NCBI GenBank assembly: GCA_016191985.1
Contig: JACPVB010000227.1
Coordinates: forward strand, 1 to 19,011
From: Chloroflexota bacterium
Lineage (GTDB): Bacteria; Chloroflexota; Anaerolineae; Anaerolineales; Villigracilaceae
DNA: 19,011 nt
Reading direction: 5' to 3'
The position numbers and the translations under genes are program-made. Position 1 is the stretch's first letter. The number at the start of each line of letters is the position of its first letter. The notes beneath the pieces are model-generated. The model saw only the letters and a list, made by a program, of their open reading frames with translations. It did no database searches and was not told where the DNA came from. Shown here in pieces: positions 7,240-14,210 of this stretch.

Positions 7240-7272
7240 AGGTGACGGTCACTTGCGAAGTGACCGTCACCT
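7240..7272. repeat. Perfect 15-bp palindrome between the NicO gene and zur
   Basis: AGGTGACGGTCACTT and AAGTGACCGTCACCT with a 3-nt GCG spacer. It begins 7 nt after the stop codon of the NicO-propeller gene. It could terminate the upstream operon, but on the minus strand it is not followed by a T run. A dispersed palindromic repeat is equally possible. Confidence 0.6.
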
Positions 7273-7279
7273 GACCTTC

Positions 7280-9814
7280 TCACCACACCCACTGCGGGTT
7301 GAAGCCTTTTATCTCCAGGTCTGTGATTTCACCTGATTTAATTTCGATTACCTGCAAGCGGGACTCAAACGGGAAGGCATCCAGCAGGTACAAGTCATAA
7401 AGCAGATATTTTCCATCCGGAGACCAGTTCAAACTGCTGTGCAAAACATCGGGCGTATCGGTGATTGCACGAGCATCACTGCCATCAGCGCGGATCAGCC
7501 AGATCTGGTCGCCGCGTGGAATAGAAAGATCGCGCCGCACCACAGCAATATACTCCCCCGTCGGCGACCAGGCCGCGAGGACATTTTCCACACCCTCATT
7601 CGGATCCAAATTTACAAGAGCTTCCGACTCAAGGTCATATAAAAATAATTGCGTCACGAACTGTTCGTTTTTTATCACAACATCCCGCAGCAAAATGGAT
7701 TCGCTGTCCGGCGACCACATCACCGCTGCGCCGAGAATGTTTTCGATCACCCGGCTTTTGCCGTCCGCAAGCCGATACAGCCTGATACCTTCAGGCGAAG
7801 CGTAACTCAACCACTCCCCGTTCGGAGACCAGCGCGGGTTCCCGCCCGGAATTTGTGATTCCTGAAACACAGGTTGGTCTTCACCTGTTGTAATGTCGAT
7901 CCACCATAAAGTGGCAAAGCCGCTTGCATTGTTATTCAAACTCATGTGTTCATAGACCACGCGGCTCCCATCCGGCGACCAGACCATGCCCGAACAAACC
8001 GCATCCGCACAATCCGATAATTTCTTATCTGCCAAGCTGGCAAGGTCAACCAGCCAAATCTCGTTTTCAAGGTCATCGGTTTGAACGATGTACACCACAC
8101 GGGTTTGGTCGGGTGAAACGGCATAGTCCACAATACTGTGGGTTGGCTGTGTGATCAAGCGTGATGTATTTTTTTGATAATCTGTGATGAACAACTGCTT
8201 GACTCGGTTTTCATCCTCAGCCAGATACAAAACCCGCGCCTCATTAATTGACCGTTGAGTTGGTGCGCCAAAATTGAGATTTTCCTTCGCTCGCACAGTT
8301 GCGCCCCACGTCAACCCCACGCCGAGCACCAGCACAATGGCCGCGCTGACAATTGGCAGGATGGGCGCGAGCCTGTCCAGCAAGCTAACCCGGTCAAACA
8401 GGCGGCGGCTGTTCACCATTAGCAAACCAATGACGATCAACACCACGGCCAGCCCGAGGCTGAAAGAAATGATCAACGCCAGCCCCAGCAAAATACGGTT
8501 GATGGCGATGGCAACCAGCAAAATGGCAATTGCATCCGGGCATGGGACGAGGCCGCCGCTAATGCCAAGGGCGATGAGCGAGCGCCAGGTGATGGTCTCC
8601 GGCACAGTATGCGAGTGCGTTTTTCCATCCCCATGGTGGTGGGAGTTTGCGGATGGTTTTTCTATTTTGATTTCGCCCGATATTTTTGGGCCAGTTGTTG
8701 AAGGGGTTAAAGAATATTTTCTTGCCTTGTTTCCGTCGCCGCTGGGGATGGCGGCTTGAGCTACCCTGCTCGTTTTTCGCCAGTCTAAAAATCTCTGCCA
8801 CAATAAATAAAAGCCAAGGCCGACAATCAGAATACCCGAAAGAATTTCAAGCAGGGGAATGATCGTCGTCGGGAGAATATATTGCGAAGCCGCGAGCGTG
8901 ATGATGCCAAGCAGAAAAACGGAGCCTGTGTGAGTCAAGGTGACGATGGAACCGAGGGTGATTGCATGTAATGTGGTACCGCGCGAGCCAACGAGATAGG
9001 CCGCCACGACGGTTTTGCCGTGCCCCGGTGTCAACGCATGGAGCGCGCCCAACGCCAGCGCAATCACCAGCGCGAACGCATAAAATGGAATCGAAAATTC
9101 CTTCTGGCGCACAAGGTCAAGCAGAATTTCCTGGGGAGTTCTTTGAGCCAGTTCAGGGACGACCTGCTCGGCGGTTTCGGTGACGACATCCTTCTCCTGT
9201 CCGAACGGCAGGGCGGGTGTGCCGCTGTCCCAGGCGGTGAGCAGGCTGGATGGGTCGGAAATCAGGCCGCGCTCCTGGATCATGTCAATGGCGAGGATAT
9301 GGCTTTTCTGGGTTGGGAAGAGAAATGCGGTATTTTCCGCCGCAGTGAGATAAAACCAGTTGATGGATTTTTTTTGTTCCATCCCGTTTTCGAGGATCAA
9401 GCGATGGGTGTTGTCCGCATCCTGCGGCCACGCGGCGGACAGGTTGAAGGTGATGTATTCCTCGCCCGCCTGAAAACTTCGCAAGTCTGCGGGCAGTTGC
9501 ACGGAATCGATCAGCAGGGGAAAAGGTTTATCGTCGAGCGTGGCAGTTATCAGCGCAGCGCGAGCGTTTCCCCAGGTTGCCGCTTCAGCCTGGCTGAGAG
9601 TCCCATCCCCATCCGAATCCATTTCATTCCATAAAAAATTCGTCAGCAACGGACCGGGTTTCACCACCCATTCAATTTGCAATCCGGCCTGCGCGATTGT
9701 GACATTAATGGTGTGCGCGTAAATGTCGGCGGGATGCGCCAACGCTTTCGTAAATGTTGCAAATGTAAGGATGGTAAAAAATAAAATGGAGAAAAGTTTT
9801 TTGCCTATTTTCAT
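7280..9814 (-). CDS. NicO-family (RcnA-like) metal transporter with EF-hand domain and fused C-terminal beta-propeller
   Basis: 844 aa from the ATG at 9814, chosen because it gives a proper signal peptide (MKIGKKLFSILFFTIL..., ending ALAHP) and an ATGA overlap with the upstream gene; an in-frame ATG at 9877 lies inside that gene. The extracytoplasmic N-terminal domain (about 27-235) carries a 12-residue EF-hand loop, DSDGDGTLSQAE (66-77). The NicO membrane domain (about 240-505) shows HALTPGHGK (259-267), a His-rich cytoplasmic-type loop SHHHGDGKTHSH (391-402) and SGGLVPCPDA (419-428). Residues about 518-844 form a TolB/WD40-like propeller with repeated WSPDG/WSPNG motifs and a CX4C pair (Cys602, Cys607). 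NicO proteins move Ni2+ or Co2+, usually outward in RcnA. The fusion is unusual. The metal is unknown; linkage to zur-znu suggests zinc or a related ion. Confidence 0.88.
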   Translation of the reverse strand: MKIGKKLFSILFFTILTFATFTKALAHPADIYAHTINVTIAQAGLQIEWVVKPGPLLTNFLWNEMDSDGDGTLSQAEAATWGNARAALITATLDDKPFPLLIDSVQLPADLRSFQAGEEYITFNLSAAWPQDADNTHRLILENGMEQKKSINWFYLTAAENTAFLFPTQKSHILAIDMIQERGLISDPSSLLTAWDSGTPALPFGQEKDVVTETAEQVVPELAQRTPQEILLDLVRQKEFSIPFYAFALVIALALGALHALTPGHGKTVVAAYLVGSRGTTLHAITLGSIVTLTHTGSVFLLGIITLAASQYILPTTIIPLLEILSGILIVGLGFYLLWQRFLDWRKTSRVAQAAIPSGDGNKARKYSLTPSTTGPKISGEIKIEKPSANSHHHGDGKTHSHTVPETITWRSLIALGISGGLVPCPDAIAILLVAIAINRILLGLALIISFSLGLAVVLIVIGLLMVNSRRLFDRVSLLDRLAPILPIVSAAIVLVLGVGLTWGATVRAKENLNFGAPTQRSINEARVLYLAEDENRVKQLFITDYQKNTSRLITQPTHSIVDYAVSPDQTRVVYIVQTDDLENEIWLVDLASLADKKLSDCADAVCSGMVWSPDGSRVVYEHMSLNNNASGFATLWWIDITTGEDQPVFQESQIPGGNPRWSPNGEWLSYASPEGIRLYRLADGKSRVIENILGAAVMWSPDSESILLRDVVIKNEQFVTQLFLYDLESEALVNLDPNEGVENVLAAWSPTGEYIAVVRRDLSIPRGDQIWLIRADGSDARAITDTPDVLHSSLNWSPDGKYLLYDLYLLDAFPFESRLQVIEIKSGEITDLEIKGFNPQWVW

Positions 9815-11241
9815 GGAAGCCAGTGCGGCATGAGGCCTTGTGTGAGGAGAAGCGGCTCGTTGAAACCCGGTTGCCATAAGCCGATCTCGGGGTTGAATGT
9901 GCTGCGCAGTTTAAATTGCTGGAAGATGAGTGCAGTGCCCCATGGATCCCATTGTGGGGAGTTGTACGAGTAATCTTTCTGGTCTGCAATGATGATACCT
10001 TCGAGCGTGCTGGGGTCGAAGAGCCAGAGAGTTTGTACGAGAGGATCATCCCCGCCGTGAAAGCTCAAAACAACATTATCCCCAAATGGCGACCAGGCGA
10101 GGGCATAGTACGAGTAATCGCGGTCATCTTTCGCGCCGATCAGTGTTTCGGATTTATTTATGGAAAGATCGGCGAGTTTTACCTGTGTACGCACGCCCTC
10201 TTCCGCCTGGTCGACATCTGTGAAAAGCATTTTGCTCGAGTCCGGTGACCAGGTAACAGGCCCGCCCGTGTTGGATGAAAAAATGGATTGCGTCTTTTCC
10301 CTCAAATCGAGCATGAAGATCTGGTCTGACAGACCATCGTAGGATGCGAGCTTGTTCGAGTTGGGCGCCCAGGATGGGTTGTACCCCAAAATTTCCTGGT
10401 CTTCATACACAGCGTTGTTCTGCCGGCTTTGCAGGTCCAGGATCCAAATGCGCGGGGATCCAAAGGGGAGTTCGGGGGAAGGACCGGCGAATTCGCGTGA
10501 ATAGGCAATCCGCAAGCCGTCAGGCGAGATAGCCGGGGTGGTGCAGCGGTCACGCCCGCAATCCAGCAAAAGGAATGCGTCGCCTCCGGCGCGGGAGACG
10601 CGCCACAAGTCAACGCCGCCTTGTTCGTTGGCTACAGTAAAGATGATAAATTCGCCGATACGCGCCGCATCGAATGAAATGACTTTGACGCTTTCGTCAG
10701 TGAGGCGTTTTGGCGGATTTCCGTTCAAATCCACAGCCCAAATACTGCTGCTGGTCTCATCGGCCAACATATATGCTACTAAAGGTTCGCGCGTTTTAAA
10801 TTCCCAGGTTTGGGCTTTTTTCACTTCGCGTCCTCTGGTTTCCACCTCTCCTTTTTCAAATTTCAATGTATAGGTGACGCCCAATTCAAAGGGACGGATG
10901 GGAACGAAGCGCATGGTGTAGGTATCCACCCATTCCAGATAGCCCTCGTGAATGGGATTCATGGAAACAAGCTCGGAGGCGAACCCCGGATTATAGGGTT
11001 CGGAAAATGTGAATGTTATGGTTTGATACGGAGCGACCAGGCCGTTTTCCGGCAGGTTCACACGGACCCGTACGCCCGCCTGCTCGCCCAGCAGAATGGT
11101 GAGGCTGACTAGGACAGACAGAATGGCAATCAGCCCGGTCGCGGCATTATCAAGAGAGAGGTTGAGGATTCCCGGCGCATCGGGTTTGGGCGCCTGTTTT
11201 TGAGAACGGGAACGTTGTTTGTGGGTCTTGGATGATTTCAT
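9811..11241 (-). CDS. Membrane-anchored Ig-like/TolB-type beta-propeller protein
   Basis: A 476-aa predicted membrane-anchored exported protein. A basic N-terminus (1-20) precedes one transmembrane helix (about 34-52, ATGLIAILSVLVSLTILLG). Then come an SbsA/Big-type Ig-like domain (about 57-150, with ...TITFTFSEPYNP... and RFVPIRPFELGVTYTLKF) and a beta-propeller (about 152-476) with SPDG/WSPDS/WSPFG repeats. The propeller aligns along its length with that of the NicO protein encoded next, including a CX4C motif (LLDCGRDRC, Cys228/Cys233). Its ATG overlaps the stop of the upstream gene (ATGA) and its stop overlaps the downstream ATG (ATGA), so translation is probably coupled. No enzymatic motif is seen; a scaffold, sensor or metal-chaperone role is a guess. 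Confidence 0.82.
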   Translation of the reverse strand: MKSSKTHKQRSRSQKQAPKPDAPGILNLSLDNAATGLIAILSVLVSLTILLGEQAGVRVRVNLPENGLVAPYQTITFTFSEPYNPGFASELVSMNPIHEGYLEWVDTYTMRFVPIRPFELGVTYTLKFEKGEVETRGREVKKAQTWEFKTREPLVAYMLADETSSSIWAVDLNGNPPKRLTDESVKVISFDAARIGEFIIFTVANEQGGVDLWRVSRAGGDAFLLLDCGRDRCTTPAISPDGLRIAYSREFAGPSPELPFGSPRIWILDLQSRQNNAVYEDQEILGYNPSWAPNSNKLASYDGLSDQIFMLDLREKTQSIFSSNTGGPVTWSPDSSKMLFTDVDQAEEGVRTQVKLADLSINKSETLIGAKDDRDYSYYALAWSPFGDNVVLSFHGGDDPLVQTLWLFDPSTLEGIIIADQKDYSYNSPQWDPWGTALIFQQFKLRSTFNPEIGLWQPGFNEPLLLTQGLMPHWLP

Positions 11242-11999
11242 GGGAAGAGATAGGGTTGCTCAGGAACAGGCACCGGCTGAACAGACTCCGCCACGATCAT
11301 TGGTGCGGGCCTGTCCGAAAGCTGAATGGAATCAATGGTGCCTTTCACCAGCACCCAGGAATCCTGCTCGAGTGTGGCAGCATCATCCCATTCCACAGCC
11401 ATCGCAATCGCAAACCCGTCCGCCGAACAGCAGGAAACCACAAAACGGCTGACGAAAAATTGATTTTCGCCCAGAACCTCATCGAAATAGACAAAACCGA
11501 TCACCGACGCCTTCTGCCCGATAAATTGGGTTATATCATCCTCATAATTGAAAAGTTTGATCCAGTCCAAAACGGTGCGTTCTTCGGATTCCGTCGCGAA
11601 GATCTGCTGCGATGAATCCGCGCTGATAAGGGGGGAATTGGCATTAAATCCCTTGGTGGAAAACGCGGAAGAATCCAGCGGGCGGGCGGGGATGAGAACA
11701 CCGATCAACAAGGGCACAAGCATGACCCATAAATTCAAAGAAGCAGGCGCGTGGTCGTGGTCGTGATCATGTTCATGATCGTGGCCTGCGTGTTCCTGCT
11801 CCTCCCGGCGCGAGCGTTTGATCTCGGTAAAAACGGTCTGCGCCAGCAGGGCAAGGAAGATGATTCCAAAAATCGTCAGCGGGATAAAGCGGCTGTTGAT
11901 GTACCAGGTCAACTGTCCGTTGACGGCCTTGAAGACGAGGAAGACGCATATCCCCAACAGCAGCAAACCTTGAAAGGAACGATAAAGTCTGTGTGTCAT
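11238..11999 (-). CDS. TIGR03943-family (YcgQ-like) putative permease subunit
   Basis: 253 aa. Two N-terminal transmembrane helices (about 9-26 and 36-57), then a strongly His/Asp-rich loop (HAGHDHEHDHDHDH, 70-83), a third helix (about 88-104) and an extracytoplasmic C-terminal domain with FVVSCCSADGFAIAM (Cys190, Cys191, Asp194), the hallmark of this family. Relatives are usually encoded beside a COG0701 permease, as here: the permease gene ends 10 nt upstream. The His-rich loop points to a transition metal, probably zinc, nickel or cobalt; this is inference. AGGA lies 8 nt before the ATG. The stop codon overlaps the start of the propeller gene by ATGA. Confidence 0.85.
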   Translation of the reverse strand: MTHRLYRSFQGLLLLGICVFLVFKAVNGQLTWYINSRFIPLTIFGIIFLALLAQTVFTEIKRSRREEQEHAGHDHEHDHDHDHAPASLNLWVMLVPLLIGVLIPARPLDSSAFSTKGFNANSPLISADSSQQIFATESEERTVLDWIKLFNYEDDITQFIGQKASVIGFVYFDEVLGENQFFVSRFVVSCCSADGFAIAMAVEWDDAATLEQDSWVLVKGTIDSIQLSDRPAPMIVAESVQPVPVPEQPYLFP

Positions 12000-12009
12000 A
12001 CGAATGTTC

Positions 12010-13026
12010 CTATGGCAGTAAATAATTAAAGAGCAGCCCGGAAAGCAGGCTCATCATGAACGGAATGGCGACAATATAAAATACGGGACGTCTTTTGAAA
12101 ACCTGCAAATACATCAGCACGCTTTTGATATCCACCATTGGCCCAAAGACAAGGAAGGAAAGCACCGAGCCAAAGCTGAACGTGCCCACAAACCCCAGCG
12201 CCACGAACGCATCCACTGTGGAGCAGATGGAAAGCAGAATCGCCAGCCCAAGCATAATCAACACCGAGAGCACGGGTCCGCTGCCAATGGTGAGCAACAC
12301 CGATTGCGGAATGAACGTCTGGAGCGTCGCCGCCAGCAAAATGCCCATGATGAGATAACGGCCCATCTCGAAAAATTCATCCGCTGTAATCAACAGAGCT
12401 TTGCGAATCTTTTCGACGAAGGAATCATTAGACTCCGTCTGGGCATGATCGTGCTCGATGGAAAGGGTCAACGCTGGGCGCAATACATTCCCCGCCTCTT
12501 TCTCGACCGAGAAAATGATCCCGGTTACAACAGCAATTGCCAGGCTGAGACCGACTCGCAAAAAGAGCATTTGTCCCCATCCAAAAGCCGCCGCCGTACT
12601 CAAAATGACAATCGGGTTCAAGACAGGTGCAGCCAGCAAAAAGGAGATACCCGCTGAAAGCGGAAGTCCCTTGTGGAACAACCTGCGGACCAACGGCACA
12701 ACTCCGCACTCACACACAGGGAAGACCATGCCCATAAATGCGCCGCTCACCGCCGCCGCCACGGGACGTTTCGAAATCCACCTGCCCATCTGGTCGCGGT
12801 CGAGGAATACTTCCACGAGACCAGAGGCAAGCGTCCCGAGCAAAAGATACGGAACCGCCTCCACAAAGATGCCGAGGAAGACAGTGGAAAAGACATTCAA
12901 GCGCCCCCCCAGCCAGGTGAAAAATCCCGCAGGGGTCATGCTGATCGAGACGATAAGCAAAATCCCAATGGCGGTGGCAAGTATTAAATTTCGAGGCAGA
13001 TGTTTGGAGGAAGTAGCGGTTTCCAT
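12010..13026 (-). CDS. COG0701-type permease (UPF0718/ArsP_1-like)
   Basis: 338-aa polytopic membrane protein with about eight to ten helices, first gene of the four-gene operon. Family landmarks are VFPVCECGVVPLVRRLF (about 101-117, with the Cys-Glu-Cys at 105-107), AAPVLNPIV (132-140) and, in the second half, SICSTVDAFVALGF and FGPMVDIKSVLMY. The linker between the two halves contains a small acidic/His patch (EHDHAQTESNDS). The family includes organoarsenical exporters and uncharacterised permeases; pairing with TIGR03943 rather than with ars genes argues against arsenic. No Shine-Dalgarno is present. TATAAT ends 6 nt before the ATG, suggesting a leaderless mRNA. Confidence 0.85.
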   Translation of the reverse strand: METATSSKHLPRNLILATAIGILLIVSISMTPAGFFTWLGGRLNVFSTVFLGIFVEAVPYLLLGTLASGLVEVFLDRDQMGRWISKRPVAAAVSGAFMGMVFPVCECGVVPLVRRLFHKGLPLSAGISFLLAAPVLNPIVILSTAAAFGWGQMLFLRVGLSLAIAVVTGIIFSVEKEAGNVLRPALTLSIEHDHAQTESNDSFVEKIRKALLITADEFFEMGRYLIMGILLAATLQTFIPQSVLLTIGSGPVLSVLIMLGLAILLSICSTVDAFVALGFVGTFSFGSVLSFLVFGPMVDIKSVLMYLQVFKRRPVFYIVAIPFMMSLLSGLLFNYLLP

Positions 13027-13032
13027 GGAAGG

Positions 13033-13038
13033 ATTATA
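13033..13038 (-). promoter_or_regulatory. -10 element TATAAT for the permease operon (leaderless)
   Basis: A perfect TATAAT on the minus strand, separated from the ATG by only 6 nt (CCTTCC). Transcription would start at or next to the A of ATG. The -35 region is poor. No Fur/Zur box was found nearby. Confidence 0.55.
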
Positions 13039-13100
13039 CCCACGAAAAGGGTGAGATTGGATTAAAATTCACCTTACAAATACTATATTACCGAAAAACT

Positions 13101-13155
13101 TTAACGCAAAAACGCGAGGACGCAAAGCATCTATTCACTTTGCGTCTTCGCGTTA
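13101..13155. repeat. AACGCAAAG-type hairpin repeat
   Basis: AACGCGAGGACGCAAAG (13111-13127) pairs with CTTTGCGTCTTCGCGTT (13138-13154), a 17-bp stem with one G-T pair and a 10-nt loop. A related half-site, TTAACGCAAAGGCGCAGAG, occurs at 18594. It lies between the rhodanese stop and the permease promoter and may serve as a terminator for the rhodanese unit. Confidence 0.6.
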
Positions 13156-13169
13156 GAAATCTATAAAAC

Positions 13170-13213
13170 GGGAGATTGCTTCGCTCGCTGAGGGACGCTC
13201 GCTCGCAATGACA
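13170..13213. repeat. GAGATTGCTTCG...CTCGCAATGACA-type palindromic repeat
   Basis: GGGAGATTGCTTCGCTCGC followed by GCTCGCTCGCAATGACAT forms an imperfect inverted repeat just downstream of the rhodanese stop codon. It resembles dispersed extragenic palindromes rather than a classical terminator. Confidence 0.45.
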
Positions 13214-13222
13214 TAACATTTA

Positions 13223-13696
13223 CTACTGCGGTGCGCCTTCGATGGGGTAGCCTCTCGCGTACCATTCCTTCAGGCCGCCAGTCATGCTGGTGGCGTTGTA
13301 GCCTGCGGAGAGCAAAATATCCCGCCCCTGCTGACTGCGGTTGCCCGAACGGCATACCACCAAAATCTCCTGATCCTTCGGTACTTCACTGAGACGCGCC
13401 TGCAACTGATCCAGCGGAATCAGGGTGGTGTTCGGCGCGTGGTACTCGTCCCATTCCTCCTGGGTGCGGACATCCACCACGAACGCGCCGCTCTGGTACA
13501 TTTCATAAGCTTCATCCACGCTCACGTCGCGCGCCAGGGCAGTGGTGGCCCCGCCTCCACCTGACGAGGCGATCAAATAAATAATGAAAGCGACAAACAG
13601 GAGCATCGCCACTTGTACAGCAGGGCGGCGTAAAAAAGCGGAAAATTCACTGCGGGTGTTGAGACTGCTTCTTCTGGCATTTTTTCTTCGAGACAT
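13223..13696 (-). CDS. Membrane-anchored rhodanese-domain protein
   Basis: 157 aa. A basic N-terminus with one transmembrane helix (about 26-44) tethers a rhodanese domain (about 55-155), most likely outside the cytoplasm. The active-site loop is complete: CRSGNRS (115-121) with Cys115. VDVRTQEEWDEYHAPN (74-89) is the usual rhodanese signature strand. The family transfers sulfane sulfur to thiol or cyanide acceptors; the acceptor here is unknown. GAGG about 6 nt before the ATG supports the start. It follows the STAS gene by 93 nt, so it may be last in the reductase/STAS unit or have its own promoter. Confidence 0.87.
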   Translation of the reverse strand: MSRRKNARRSSLNTRSEFSAFLRRPAVQVAMLLFVAFIIYLIASSGGGGATTALARDVSVDEAYEMYQSGAFVVDVRTQEEWDEYHAPNTTLIPLDQLQARLSEVPKDQEILVVCRSGNRSQQGRDILLSAGYNATSMTGGLKEWYARGYPIEGAPQ

Positions 13697-13789
13697 TCTA
13701 TCCTCACATGGTTTTGATTTTTTTACTTGGACGCAAAGGTGTGAAGTATTCTTACGAAGATGTCCTAAATAAGAGACGGTGGATTTCCA

Positions 13790-14200
13790 TCAAAACGACT
13801 TTACCGCAGTATCAAGATCGGTGTGGATTTCAAAGAACTGTTTCAAGCCCACCACGTCCAACACCTGCTCCACCGCAGGTTGTGGACTGAGCAATTTCAC
13901 ATGCGCGCGTACCGAACCATCCCGCTCCTGGTTGATCGCGCTGAAGGAAGGCCTGCCCCCGCCCTTTGCGCTCACGGACTGGCCCGAGAATATCTTCACC
14001 ACCATATGCAGAGACATCAACCCCGCGCTGCTCACGTAGGGGACTTTGCTCAAGTCGATCAGCAGGTCGCGCACGCCTTCATCATAGATTTCCTGCGCGC
14101 GGTTAATCACATCCATGTAGGTGGATGCGTCAATGTCACCCGCCAACTCCATCACCGTCACAAGGACGCGGCCCCCATGTTTGGAAAAAGAGATTTGCAT
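13790..14200 (-). CDS. STAS-domain protein (anti-sigma factor antagonist-like), copy A
   Basis: 136 aa from the ATG at 14200, preferred because AAGGAG lies 6 nt upstream; a longer in-frame reading would overlap the reductase gene. STAS fold with LLIDLSKVPYVSSAGLMSLH (46-65), where Ser57/Ser58 occupy the position phosphorylated in SpoIIAA-type proteins. A roughly 20-residue insertion (about 73-97, Gly/Ser-rich) separates the second helix from the last strand and is shared in position with copy B (15721-16125). Ten nt downstream of the reductase stop, so co-transcribed with it. No partner kinase or phosphatase is in the window. The role is probably partner-switching regulation; the target is unknown. 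Confidence 0.85.
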   Translation of the reverse strand: MQISFSKHGGRVLVTVMELAGDIDASTYMDVINRAQEIYDEGVRDLLIDLSKVPYVSSAGLMSLHMVVKIFSGQSVSAKGGGRPSFSAINQERDGSVRAHVKLLSPQPAVEQVLDVVGLKQFFEIHTDLDTAVKSF

Positions 14201-14210
14201 GATGTTCTCC

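Noticed and set aside
9815..9877. N-terminal extension of the NicO protein from the ATG at 9877
   Set aside because: The extra 21 residues would precede and spoil a good signal peptide and lie inside the upstream coding region; the ATG at 9814 gives an ATGA overlap.
12010..13026. Arsenic permease (ArsP) as the specific function
   Set aside because: There is no ars regulator or arsenic gene nearby, and pairing with TIGR03943 and zinc genes points to another substrate.
13027..13222. A Fur/Zur box upstream of the permease operon
   Set aside because: I looked for TGATAATNATTATCA-like symmetry on both strands and found no convincing match.
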